From an uncultured Lachnospiraceae bacterium (GTDB taxonomy: Bacteria; Bacillota; Clostridia; Lachnospirales; Lachnospiraceae): a DNA stretch of 64,000 nucleotides. The notes beneath the pieces were generated by a model. It saw only the letters and a program-made list of their open reading frames with translations. It was not told the origin of the DNA and did not search any database. Each line of letters starts with the position of its first letter. Positions within the stretch are counted from its first letter, which is position 1. Below are positions 1 to 8,056 of the stretch, piece after piece. Location: assembly GCA_900550285.1 (NCBI GenBank), contig URRW01000009.1, forward strand, positions 15,246 through 79,245. The letters run 5' to 3'. Position numbers and translations under genes: made by a program.

Positions 1-849
1 ACGTTCAAAAAACAGATGGAAACGCCGATCGTTAAAAATGACGATAAAGACGCGATGGGACGGCTGCAGAAAATGACCTCTCCGTTTATTCTGCGCCGTC
101 TGAAAAAGGATGTATTAAAAGAGCTTCCGGAAAAGCTGGAAGAAAACTATTTTGTACGTCTGGAAGGGGAACAGAGAAAACTGTACGATGCGCAGGTTGT
201 CAAGATGCAGCAGCGTCTGGCGACCCAAAGCGGTGAGGAGTTCCAGAAAAATAAAATGCAGATTCTGGCGGAGCTGACGAGAATTCGGCAGATCTGCTGC
301 GATCCATCTTTATGTTTGGAAGGGTATCGACACGGTTCAGCAAAGCTGGAAGCGTGTATGGAACTGATCCGGAGTGCGATAGACGGCGGACATAAGTTGC
401 TTTTGTTTTCACAGTTTACTTCGATGCTGGAAATTCTGGAAGGGCGGCTGAAAGAAAGCGGCATTTTTTTCTATTGTATCACGGGGGCAACTCCCAAGGA
501 AAAACGGCTGCAGATGGTCAAGGAATTTAATGAAAATGATGTGCCGGTATTTTTGATCTCGCTGAAAGCGGGTGGCGTCGGTTTAAATCTGACTGGAGCA
601 GATGTGGTGATCCATTACGACCCGTGGTGGAATCTTGCCGTACAGAATCAGGCGACAGACCGGGCGCACAGGATCGGGCAGAAGAATAAGGTCACGGTAT
701 ATAAGCTGATCGCGAGCAATTCAATCGAGGAAAAGATCCAAAAGCTGCAGGAAACGAAAAAGGATCTGGCAGAGCAGATTTTAAGCGGCGGCGAAGGACA
801 GCTTGGAACGATGAGCAGGGAAGAGCTGATGGAGCTGTTGGAATGCTGA
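1..849 (+). CDS. SNF2-family DEAD/DEAH-box helicase, C-terminal part (5' end outside window)
   Basis: The reading frame is already open at base 1, so only the last 282 codons of a much longer SNF2/Swi2 ATPase are present. What remains is the end of RecA-like lobe 1 with the linker (FILRRLKKDVLKELPEK) and the complete helicase C-terminal lobe. Motif V is AGGVGLNL (about base 568) and motif VI is QATDRAHRIGQ, which carries the arginine finger region; both are typical of SNF2 proteins. Bacterial members are ATP-driven double-stranded-DNA translocases, often of the RapA/HepA-like or SWIM-containing kind, but the missing N-terminus prevents a subfamily call. Stop TGA at 847-849 is 19 bases before the next gene, so the two are probably co-transcribed. 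Confidence 0.93.
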   Translation, partial: TFKKQMETPIVKNDDKDAMGRLQKMTSPFILRRLKKDVLKELPEKLEENYFVRLEGEQRKLYDAQVVKMQQRLATQSGEEFQKNKMQILAELTRIRQICCDPSLCLEGYRHGSAKLEACMELIRSAIDGGHKLLLFSQFTSMLEILEGRLKESGIFFYCITGATPKEKRLQMVKEFNENDVPVFLISLKAGGVGLNLTGADVVIHYDPWWNLAVQNQATDRAHRIGQKNKVTVYKLIASNSIEEKIQKLQETKKDLAEQILSGGEGQLGTMSREELMELLEC

Positions 850-868
850 GGGCAGAGGAGAAGAACGC

Positions 869-1483
869 ATGAAATATATTTTTCTTCATGGTCTGGGGCA
901 GACTGCCCAAAGCTGGCAGGAAGTGATCTGTCAGCTGGATTCGGAATGGGATGTTTTATGTACCGATCTGGCGGAATGGCTTTTGGGAAAAGAAGCCTGT
1001 TACCGCACATTATATCAGAAATTGGAAAAGTACTGCGGGCAGCTTGAAGAGTCTTTGTGCCTGTGTGGGCTTTCGCTGGGAGGAATTCTGGCGCTGGATT
1101 TTGCAGCCAATCATCCGGATCGGGTTTGCCGTCTTGTGCTGATGGGCACGCCCTATAAAATGCCGCGAAAGCTGTTAAAGCTGCAGGATGTCCTGTTTCA
1201 TTTTATGCCGGAGCGGGCGTTTTTGGACATCGGATTTGAGAAGAAAGCGTTTATCGGTCTGTGCCGTTCCATGGCAGCGCTGGACTTTGAAAAACGCTTA
1301 AACCGGATTGCGGCAGCGATCTGCGATGAGCTGGAACGGACGGTAAAAGGAAAAATTGTGACGCATGCCTCTATTACGGCAAGACCGTTTTTTGAGAAAA
1401 GGGGCTATACTGTAATAAAAGAACAGCAGGTGGAACGGCAGGGCGTTTTGCTGACAAATTTTGTGATGGAAAAGGGAAGGTAA
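869..1483 (+). CDS. Chimeric remnant: truncated alpha/beta-hydrolase fused to the C-terminus of a GNAT acetyltransferase
   Basis: Residues 1 to about 147 are the start of an alpha/beta-hydrolase: FLHGLGQTAQSW oxyanion-loop strand and the nucleophile elbow GLSLGG. The frame then passes without a break into about 57 residues that look like the end of a YafP-like GNAT acetyltransferase (ICDELE, THASITARPFFEKRGY). The hydrolase half therefore lacks the strands carrying the catalytic Asp and His, and the GNAT half lacks most of its acetyl-CoA-binding core. The junction lies near base 1310. The simplest reading is an in-frame deletion joining two neighbouring genes. Start ATG 869 follows GGCAGAGGAGAAGAACGC. 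I expect no hydrolase or transferase activity; the open frame may be recent or retained by chance. Confidence 0.75.
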   Translation: MKYIFLHGLGQTAQSWQEVICQLDSEWDVLCTDLAEWLLGKEACYRTLYQKLEKYCGQLEESLCLCGLSLGGILALDFAANHPDRVCRLVLMGTPYKMPRKLLKLQDVLFHFMPERAFLDIGFEKKAFIGLCRSMAALDFEKRLNRIAAAICDELERTVKGKIVTHASITARPFFEKRGYTVIKEQQVERQGVLLTNFVMEKGR

Positions 1484-1487
1484 CAGA

Positions 1488-1631
1488 ATGCCGCAGCATC
1501 CGACAAAAAACCCCTACCCCGCGGCAGGATTTTATGATATGATAAAACAAGACAGCCGCAAAAAAGCTTTCAATGCGGCGCAAAACTTCTATCATTACTT
1601 TTACGAAAATGCCGCCTGCGCGGCAGAATGA
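1488..1631 (+). CDS. Possible small hypothetical protein (47 aa)
   Basis: An ATG at 1488 is preceded by AAGGGAAGG at good distance and opens a 47-codon frame ending in TGA at 1629-1631, which overlaps an ATG at 1628 upstream of purL. The peptide is rich in aromatic residues and Ala/Asn (FYDMIKQDSRKK, FYHYFYEN) and has no signal or membrane segment. I do not recognise it. It fills the gap between the hydrolase/GNAT chimera and purL. It could be a real small gene, a fragment left by the deletion that made the chimera, or a chance frame. Confidence 0.3.
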   Translation: MPQHPTKNPYPAAGFYDMIKQDSRKKAFNAAQNFYHYFYENAACAAE

Positions 1632-1639
1632 GAGGAATC

Positions 1640-4600
1640 ATGGGAAACGTAAAACGGATTTATGTGGAAAAGAAGGCCGGATACGCGGTCAAAGCACAGG
1701 AACTGAAAGAGGATCTTGTCGGTTATCTGAACATGACAAAGATTGAGGATGTGCGGATGTTCATCCGTTACGATGTGGAAAATATCAGCGACGATGTTTT
1801 TGAACAGGCGTGCAGAACCGTATTTTCCGAGCCTCCGGTTGATATTTTATACCGGGAAAGCATTGAAGTGCCTGCAAACGGGCGCGTGTTCAGCGTGGAA
1901 TTTCTGCCGGGCCAGTTCGACCAGCGCGCGGATTCCGCGGTACAGTGCGTGCAGTTTTTAAAGGCGGAGGAGACTCCCGTTATCCGCACCGCCGTGACCT
2001 ATCTGATCACAGGCGACTTAACGGACGAGGAATTTGACAGGATCAAGGCTTACTGCATCAACCCCGTGGATTCCCGGGAGACGGATATGGCAAAGCCGGA
2101 GACGCTTGTGACGGAGTTTGCGGAGCCTGCCGATGTGAAGGTGCTGGACGGCTTTACCGCGTTGGATGAGGCAGCGCTGACAGAGCTGTACAATTCTCTG
2201 GGGCTTGCGATGACCCTGCAGGATTTTAAGCATATCCAGAATTATTTTGCGAATGAGGAAAAGCGCGATCCTTCCATGACGGAGATCCGTGTGCTGGATA
2301 CTTACTGGTCAGACCACTGCCGTCATACGACGTTTTCCACCGAATTAAAAAATGTGGAGTTCGGCGAAGGCTATTACCGCGCCCCGATGGAAAAGACATA
2401 TCAGGACTATTTGGAAACCCGTAAGGAGCTGTATCAGGACCGTCCGGACAAGTTTGTCTGCCTGATGGATCTGGCGCTTGCGGCGATGAAGAAGCTGAAA
2501 AAGGACGGGAAGCTTGAGGATATGGAGCAGTCCGACGAGATCAATGCCTGCTCCGTGATCGTTCCGGTGGAGATGGATTACGGCGAAGGGCCTGTGACTG
2601 AGGAATGGCTCGTATTTTTCAAAAACGAGACGCACAACCATCCGACAGAGATCGAGCCCTTCGGCGGCGCGGCAACCTGTCTTGGCGGCGCGATCCGCGA
2701 TCCGCTTTCCGGGCGCGGCTATGTGTATCAGGCGATGCGCGTGACCGGCGCGGCTGATCCGACAGTTCCGGTTGCGGATACGTTAAAGGGCAAGCTTTCC
2801 CAGAAAAAGCTGGTGCGCGGTGCGGCTTCCGGCTACTCCTCCTACGGCAACCAGATCGGTCTGGCGACGGGCTATGTCAAAGAGGTTTACCATCCGAACT
2901 ATGTGGCAAAGCGCATGGAGATCGGCGCGGTAATGGGCGCGGCTCCGAGACGCAACGTGATCCGTGAAAACTCCGATCCGGACGACATCATCATCCTTTT
3001 AGGCGGACGCACGGGACGCGACGGCTGCGGCGGCGCGACGGGCTCTTCCAAGGTTCATACGGAGAAGAGTATTGAAACGTGCGGCGCAGAGGTTCAGAAG
3101 GGCAACGCTCCCACAGAGAGAAAGATCCAGCGCCTGTTCCGCAGGGAAGAGGTGTCGAAGCTGATCAAGAAGTGCAACGACTTCGGCGCAGGCGGCGTTT
3201 CCGTTGCGATCGGCGAGCTGGCGGACGGCCTGGAAGTGGATCTGGACAAGGTTCCGAAGAAATATGCGGGTCTGGACGGCACGGAGCTTGCGATCTCCGA
3301 ATCTCAGGAGCGTATGGCGGTCGTGGTTGCCCCGGCTGACGTGGACAAATTCCTTGGTTATGCGGAGGAAGAGAATCTGGAGGCGGTTGCGGTCGCAGTC
3401 GTGACAAAAGAGCCCCGTCTCGTATTAAAATGGCGCGGCAAAAAGATCGTGGACGTTGCGAGGGCGTTCCTCGACACCAACGGCGCGCATCAGGAGACGG
3501 ATGTTTTTGTGGACATCCCTTCCGAAAAGGACAACTATTTCCGTCAGTATGCGGTTCCGGCAGTTGAGGAAGCGGTAAAGGCAGGCGATTATAAAAAAGC
3601 ATGGAAAGCCCTGCTGGCAGATTTGAACGTCTGCTCCCAGAAGGGGCTTGTGGAGATGTTTGACTCCTCCATCGGCGCAGGCAGCGTTCTGATGCCTTAC
3701 GGCGGTAAGTACCAGCTGACAGAGACGCAGGCGATGGTTGCAAAGCTCCCCGTCCTGAAAGGAAAAACGGATACCGTGACGATGATGGCGTATGGCTTCG
3801 ATCCCTACCTGTCCTCATGGAGCCCTTACCACGGCGCGGTTTATGCGGTTGTGGAGTCGATGGCAAGGATCGTTGCGGCAGGCGGCGATTTCTCGAAGAT
3901 CCGTTTTACGTTCCAGGAGTATTTCCGCCGCATGACGTCCGATCCGGAGCGCTGGAGCCAGCCGTTTGCCGCTCTTTTGGGCGCTTACGACGCGCAGATG
4001 GGCTTTGGGCTTCCTTCCATCGGCGGCAAGGATTCCATGTCCGGAACCTTCAACGACATCGACGTTCCCCCGACGCTCGTTTCCTTTGCGGTTGACGTGG
4101 CAAAAGAGAAGAACATCGTGACGCCCGAGCTGAAAAAAGCGGGCAGCAGGCTGGTGCGCTTCTCCATTGAGAAGAATGAATACGATCTGCCGGATTACGA
4201 AAAGGTAATGGCGCTTTATGCGGGCATTACAAAGCTGATGGCAGACGGCGTGATCCTTTCCGCGTATGCGCTGGACAGCTACGGCGCAGCGGCAGCCCTT
4301 TCCCGCATGGCGTTCGGCAACGGTCTGGGCTTTGAGCTGGAAAAGGACGTGACGGCAGAGGCGCTGTTTGCGAACGGCCTTGGCGATCTGGTTGTAGAAG
4401 TGGAGGCAGATCGGCTGGATCAGATCGGCGTGCCTTATACGCTTCTGGGAACCGTTACCGAAAAGCCTGCGTTTGTATGGGGCGATACGGAGCTTTCCGA
4501 AAAAGAAGCGGTTGAGACATGGAAGAAGCCGCTGGAAAAAGTATTCCCGACAAAGGCGGTCAAGGGCGCAGAGAAGGTGGAAACCGGACTGTACCGTGCG

Positions 4601-5431
4601 GACAGCATTTATGTGTGCAAAAATAAAGTGGCGAAGCCTACCGTGTTCATTCCGGTATTCCCCGGCACGAACTGCGAATACGACAGCGCGAAGGCATTTG
4701 AGCGCGCCGGCGCCAACGTTGTGACGCGCGTGTTCAAGAACCTGAGCGCAGAGGACATCCGCTCCTCCGTGGACGCGTTTGAAAAGGAGATCGGCAACGC
4801 CCAGATCATCATGTTCCCCGGCGGATTTTCCGCAGGCGACGAACCGGACGGCTCCGCGAAGTTCTTTGCGACGGCGTTCCAGAATGAGAAGATCAAAGAG
4901 GCTGTGACAAAGCTTTTACAGGAAAGGGACGGTCTGTGCCTCGGCGTGTGCAACGGTTTTCAGGCGCTGATCAAGTTAGGGCTTGTGCCTTACGGCGAGA
5001 TCGTCGGTCAGAAGGAGGATTCCCCGACGCTGACGTTCAACACGATCAACCGCCACATTTCCAAGATGGTATACACGAAGGTCGTTTCCAACAAATCCCC
5101 GTGGCTGCAGGGAGCAGAGGTCGGCAGGGTCTATGTCAATCCGGCGTCCCACGGCGAAGGCCGTTTCGTAGCGCCGAAGGAGTGGATCGACAGGCTGTTT
5201 GAAAACGGTCAGGTTGCGACCCAGTATTCCGATCCGGACGGCAGCGTTTCCATGGATGAGGAGTGGAACGTCAACGGTTCCTATGCGGCGATCGAAGGCA
5301 TTACCTCTCCCGACGGACGTATTTTGGGCAAGATGGCGCATTCCGAGCGCCGCGACAGAAGCGTTGCGGTAAATATTTACGGCGAGCAGGATTTAAAGAT
5401 CTTCGAGTCCGGCGTTTCTTATTTCAAATAA
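1640..5431 (+). CDS. purL: Phosphoribosylformylglycinamidine synthase, single-chain PurL/PurQ
   Basis: This 1263-residue enzyme converts FGAR, glutamine and ATP to FGAM in step four of de novo purine synthesis. It is the large form: an N-terminal PurS-like region, two AIRS-like halves (metal/phosphate-binding segments around KNETHNHPTEIEPFGG and GGKDSM), and a C-terminal class I glutamine amidotransferase (FPGTNCEYD, nucleophile in LCLGVCNGFQ, then a His-containing SHGEGRF). The chosen start, 1640, follows AGAGG at six bases; an ATG four codons upstream at 1628 lies in the preceding stop and has no site of its own. The C-terminal domain ends in MAHSERRDRSV, as in other full-length members. 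The gene stands alone; the other purine genes here are 45 kb away. Confidence 0.97.
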   Translation: MGNVKRIYVEKKAGYAVKAQELKEDLVGYLNMTKIEDVRMFIRYDVENISDDVFEQACRTVFSEPPVDILYRESIEVPANGRVFSVEFLPGQFDQRADSAVQCVQFLKAEETPVIRTAVTYLITGDLTDEEFDRIKAYCINPVDSRETDMAKPETLVTEFAEPADVKVLDGFTALDEAALTELYNSLGLAMTLQDFKHIQNYFANEEKRDPSMTEIRVLDTYWSDHCRHTTFSTELKNVEFGEGYYRAPMEKTYQDYLETRKELYQDRPDKFVCLMDLALAAMKKLKKDGKLEDMEQSDEINACSVIVPVEMDYGEGPVTEEWLVFFKNETHNHPTEIEPFGGAATCLGGAIRDPLSGRGYVYQAMRVTGAADPTVPVADTLKGKLSQKKLVRGAASGYSSYGNQIGLATGYVKEVYHPNYVAKRMEIGAVMGAAPRRNVIRENSDPDDIIILLGGRTGRDGCGGATGSSKVHTEKSIETCGAEVQKGNAPTERKIQRLFRREEVSKLIKKCNDFGAGGVSVAIGELADGLEVDLDKVPKKYAGLDGTELAISESQERMAVVVAPADVDKFLGYAEEENLEAVAVAVVTKEPRLVLKWRGKKIVDVARAFLDTNGAHQETDVFVDIPSEKDNYFRQYAVPAVEEAVKAGDYKKAWKALLADLNVCSQKGLVEMFDSSIGAGSVLMPYGGKYQLTETQAMVAKLPVLKGKTDTVTMMAYGFDPYLSSWSPYHGAVYAVVESMARIVAAGGDFSKIRFTFQEYFRRMTSDPERWSQPFAALLGAYDAQMGFGLPSIGGKDSMSGTFNDIDVPPTLVSFAVDVAKEKNIVTPELKKAGSRLVRFSIEKNEYDLPDYEKVMALYAGITKLMADGVILSAYALDSYGAAAALSRMAFGNGLGFELEKDVTAEALFANGLGDLVVEVEADRLDQIGVPYTLLGTVTEKPAFVWGDTELSEKEAVETWKKPLEKVFPTKAVKGAEKVETGLYRADSIYVCKNKVAKPTVFIPVFPGTNCEYDSAKAFERAGANVVTRVFKNLSAEDIRSSVDAFEKEIGNAQIIMFPGGFSAGDEPDGSAKFFATAFQNEKIKEAVTKLLQERDGLCLGVCNGFQALIKLGLVPYGEIVGQKEDSPTLTFNTINRHISKMVYTKVVSNKSPWLQGAEVGRVYVNPASHGEGRFVAPKEWIDRLFENGQVATQYSDPDGSVSMDEEWNVNGSYAAIEGITSPDGRILGKMAHSERRDRSVAVNIYGEQDLKIFESGVSYFK

Positions 5432-5440
5432 TCAGACTGG

Positions 5441-5468
5441 GGCTGCGCTGTTACAGGCGCAGCCTCTT
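5441..5468 (+). terminator. Hairpin after purL, possible weak terminator
   Basis: GGCTGCGC (5441-5448) pairs with GCGCAGCC (5457-5464) over an eight-base loop, ten bases after the purL stop. The following TCTTGC is a poor U tract, so it may attenuate rather than end transcription into queH. Confidence 0.4.
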
Positions 5469-5535
5469 GCAGTCCGGACCATAAACCGTGCCGGCGTTTG
5501 GTGTGACGGATATGGAGATCCGTCTGAGGAGGACT

Positions 5536-6210
5536 ATGAACAAGATCAATTATCAATCAGAGCTGGAAAAGCTGATCAAAACGCTCCCCGATTCCCACAA
5601 AAAGCTGTTTCTGCACAGCTGCTGCGCCCCCTGTTCCAGCTATTGTCTGGAATATCTGCGGCAGTATTTTGACGTGACGGTTTTTTATTATAATCCGAAT
5701 ATCAGCTTTGGGGAGGAATATCGCCACCGGGCAGAGGAGCTTCGGCGGCTGGTAAAGGAATTAAATGAAGAGGCTGCCGGATCGGAAACGCTCAATCAGA
5801 TCAGGCTGGAGGAAGGCGCTTACGAGCCGGAGAAGTTTTTTGAGGCGACAAAGGGGATGGAGGACTGCCCGGAGGGCGGCGAGCGGTGCTTGGTCTGTTA
5901 TGAGCTGCGGCTTCGGGAGGCGGCAGAAAAGGCGGCTGAGGGCGGCTATGACTTTTTTACGACGACGCTTACGATCAGCCCGATGAAGGATGCGCAGCGG
6001 TTAAACGAGATCGCACAGCGTCTGGGGGCAGAATACGGCGTGGCGTGCCTTCCGTCCGATTTTAAGAAAAAGGGCGGGTATTTAAGATCCATCGAGCTGA
6101 GTCGGGAGCACGGGCTGTACCGTCAGGATTACTGCGGCTGCGTTTTTTCAAAGGCGGAGCGGAACCGGCGGGAGAAGGAAAAGGGGAAACCGGATTACGG
6201 GAATAATTGA
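5536..6210 (+). CDS. queH: Epoxyqueuosine reductase QueH
   Basis: QueH (DUF208 family) reduces epoxyqueuosine to queuosine in tRNA wobble position 34, replacing the cobalamin enzyme QueG. The protein is 224 residues, the usual length. It has the diagnostic cysteine pairs: HSCCAPCSS near residue 30 and YCGCVFS near residue 200, which in the family hold an Fe-S cluster and a neighbouring iron, plus RCLVCYELRL in the middle. The start at 5536 is chosen because AGGAGG lies just ahead of it; a longer frame from 5488 has no ribosome-binding site. The stop codon lies inside the upstream FNR-type box of the next gene. Confidence 0.94.
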   Translation: MNKINYQSELEKLIKTLPDSHKKLFLHSCCAPCSSYCLEYLRQYFDVTVFYYNPNISFGEEYRHRAEELRRLVKELNEEAAGSETLNQIRLEEGAYEPEKFFEATKGMEDCPEGGERCLVCYELRLREAAEKAAEGGYDFFTTTLTISPMKDAQRLNEIAQRLGAEYGVACLPSDFKKKGGYLRSIELSREHGLYRQDYCGCVFSKAERNRREKEKGKPDYGNN

Positions 6211-6220
6211 TCTGAATCAC
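6207..6220 (+). promoter_or_regulatory. FNR-type box, distal
   Basis: TTGAT-CTGA-ATCAC matches the FNR consensus TTGAT-N4-ATCAA at nine of ten positions. Its centre is 31 bp, about three helical turns, upstream of the second box and near -72.5 from the predicted transcription start. It overlaps the queH stop codon. Confidence 0.5.
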
Positions 6221-6237
6221 GTAAAAAATGGGCAGAA

Positions 6238-6251
6238 TTGATTTATGTCAA
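6238..6251 (+). promoter_or_regulatory. FNR-type box, proximal
   Basis: TTGAT-TTAT-GTCAA matches TTGAT-N4-ATCAA at nine of ten positions. With the -10 at 6274-6279 and a start near 6286 its centre falls at about -41.5, the exact position of class II FNR/CRP activation sites. Confidence 0.6.
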
Positions 6252-6273
6252 TGACGGATCGAAAAAAAAGGGG

Positions 6274-6279
6274 TATAAT
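6274..6279 (+). promoter_or_regulatory. -10 element of the crp/fnr-family gene
   Basis: A perfect TATAAT with no good -35 hexamer upstream (the site at -35 reads ATGACG), as expected for an activator-dependent promoter served by the box at 6238-6251. Confidence 0.6.
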
Positions 6280-6311
6280 ATCGCGGTATACAGATGAGGA
6301 GAGATGTTGTA

Positions 6312-6893
6312 ATGGATATGAGCGTGAGAGATTTTTTTAGGGAAAGATACGGCATAAAAGGGGAAGAGGCGCTGGATGGGCTGGAGGCGATCACCGAGGT
6401 TATCCAGATGAAGCGGGGAGATATTCTGTTAAAGCAGGGAGAGATTGCGGAGAAGGTCTTTTTTCAGGTAGATGGGATCATGCGCGGCTTTTTTCTGGAT
6501 GAAGAGGGCAGGGACCATACGGAGTGCTTTTCATGGCAGTTCGACCTCCCGGCAATGCCCAGCGGTGATCTTGAGGCGCCGTCTCCGCTGACGATGGAAG
6601 TGCTGATGGAGGGGACCTTGTATGCGGTTCCGATCCCGCAGCTGTTTGAGCTGCTGCACCGCAATGAAGAACTGATGGAAACCTACCACCGAATGCTGAT
6701 CGCTTCGATGGAGCTTCATTATAAGATCAAGCGGGTTCTTTACCAGTATGATACGAAACAGCGCTATGAGTGGTTTGAGAAAAATTTTCCGAATATTCTC
6801 GGAAAGGTAGAGCTTCGGTATATCGCTTCCTTTTTGAATATGACGCCGGAAACGCTCAGCCGCGTAAGGAAAGACTTAAGGAAGAGGGCGTGA
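6312..6893 (+). CDS. Crp/Fnr-family transcriptional regulator
   Basis: The 193-residue protein has an N-terminal cyclic-nucleotide-binding-type beta roll (residues about 20-115: KRGDILLKQGEIAEKVFFQVDG) and a C-terminal winged helix. The recognition helix reads MTPETLSRVRKDL; E-x-x-S-R is the FNR signature that reads TTGAT half-sites, which fits the two boxes in front of the gene. It is not a redox sensor like FNR: only one cysteine is visible, so no Fe-S cluster. The C-terminal helix is short and the protein ends just after the recognition helix, as in the YeiL/Crp_2 group. Start 6312 is spaced correctly from GAGGAG; an ATG at 6294 lies too close to the promoter. Autoregulation is inferred. 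The effector is unknown. Confidence 0.88.
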   Translation: MDMSVRDFFRERYGIKGEEALDGLEAITEVIQMKRGDILLKQGEIAEKVFFQVDGIMRGFFLDEEGRDHTECFSWQFDLPAMPSGDLEAPSPLTMEVLMEGTLYAVPIPQLFELLHRNEELMETYHRMLIASMELHYKIKRVLYQYDTKQRYEWFEKNFPNILGKVELRYIASFLNMTPETLSRVRKDLRKRA

Positions 6894-6913
6894 GCCGTTT
6901 GAAAGGAAGAGCT

Positions 6914-6957
6914 GAGAGGCTGCCGCACTAAGGAATTAGTGCGCAGTCTCTTTTTTT
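6914..6957 (+). terminator. Rho-independent terminator after the crp/fnr-family gene
   Basis: GAGAGGCTGCCGCACTA pairs imperfectly with TAGTGCGCAGTCTC around a six-base loop and is followed by seven Ts. It also separates this transcript from the convergent minus-strand gene ending at 6970. Confidence 0.85.
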
Positions 6958-6969
6958 GCCCGGCAGCCG

Positions 6970-7974
6970 TTAAGGAAACAGCGTGGCAGCGTCGGTAAGT
7001 TCGTTGTCTTTTACATCAAACTGCCAGACGCTGTGTCCGGGGATCCGGTGTTCGGTCAGGTAGAAATGCCCGTCAAAGCCGGTGATGTAGTAGGGCGTTC
7101 CGCCGCCGATAAAATTGCTGTAAATATCTTCCCAATGTCCGTCGGCAAGGTCGTTTAAATCCCTGACGCGCAGTATCGTGGCATAATCCTGATTTCCGGC
7201 AGCGTCGGTGGAAACTGTAATATAAAACCAGTCCTGAATGCGGGCAAGCTGCACCATTCCGGCAATTTCGGGAGGGACGGGGAAGCGTTCCAGCACCTTT
7301 AAGTCCTTTTTGCGGGCGCGGATGATGGCGCTGTTTCCGGATACGAAATAGACGTCATCGCCGTCGATCATAAAGGAACGGACATAGACGCCGCTCAGTT
7401 CAGGAATGGAGAGGATTTTTTCGAGGGCAACCTGCGGAGAGGAGGGATCGGGGCGGAAAAACACATAGAGCTCCCCGGTCATGGAGCTGAGCGCAAAAAA
7501 GCGTTCGCTGTCCTCATCGTAGCATACATAGTGGGGACGGACGCCGACGTTGGAAAACATCTGCGTCATGACAAAGGTATCGTCCTTTTTTTCAAAAATG
7601 AGGATCCGGTTATTTTCCGTATCGTCGGCAAGATAAACGACGCCGTCCCCTGCGATCGTGTGCCCCCGGTCGATCTGGGAGGTAAGCACATACCATTCGG
7701 AAAGCGGCGCGTTTAAGTCGGCAGAGGTTAAAATCTGGTTATGGTAGCAGTCAACCAGAAAATAGTCTTCGCCGATCTTGGTAAGCTGCGTCGGGACGCT
7801 TAAGGATGGCTGCGCATTTTTGGCAAGGGGAGCGGGAATAGACGTCATTGCTTCGGAAAAAGCGAGCACGGACGGTTCCCTTTGCGCCAGCCGGACGGCG
7901 ACGGCAGCCGCGCCTATAAGCAGAAGAATCAATATGAAAATGGAAGTCTTTAAGGAGAGAAATTTCTTTTTCAT
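6970..7974 (-). CDS. Membrane-anchored propeller-like hypothetical protein
   Basis: A 334-residue protein with a basic start (MKKKFLSLK), one hydrophobic helix at about residues 9-28 and a long extracellular part. The latter has repeated short beta segments of the kind seen in beta-propellers, such as LTKIGEDYFLVDCYHNQIL and GDGVVYLADDTENNRILIFE; I count no exact repeat unit. No catalytic motif is visible. The start at 7974 was preferred to a frame from 7992 because MKKK begins a normal anchor. It lies 81 bases behind the deacetylase-like gene on the same strand and probably shares its transcript, which suggests a cell-envelope role. Function unknown. Confidence 0.75.
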   Translation of the reverse strand: MKKKFLSLKTSIFILILLLIGAAAVAVRLAQREPSVLAFSEAMTSIPAPLAKNAQPSLSVPTQLTKIGEDYFLVDCYHNQILTSADLNAPLSEWYVLTSQIDRGHTIAGDGVVYLADDTENNRILIFEKKDDTFVMTQMFSNVGVRPHYVCYDEDSERFFALSSMTGELYVFFRPDPSSPQVALEKILSIPELSGVYVRSFMIDGDDVYFVSGNSAIIRARKKDLKVLERFPVPPEIAGMVQLARIQDWFYITVSTDAAGNQDYATILRVRDLNDLADGHWEDIYSNFIGGGTPYYITGFDGHFYLTEHRIPGHSVWQFDVKDNELTDAATLFP

Positions 7975-8003
7975 AAGGCGAGTATAGCACAAAGGCAGCG
8001 GGA

Positions 8004-8056
8004 AAACCAGAGGCGGACGGAAGCAAACCGCATGGAAACCAGAGGCGGACGGAAGC
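8004..8056. repeat. 21-bp direct repeat pair
   Basis: The 21 bases at 8004-8024 recur identically at 8036-8056 with a period of 32. The second copy ends at the first base of the deacetylase-like gene's stop triplet, so the 3' end of the gene appears duplicated downstream, consistent with a small tandem duplication. Confidence 0.8.
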
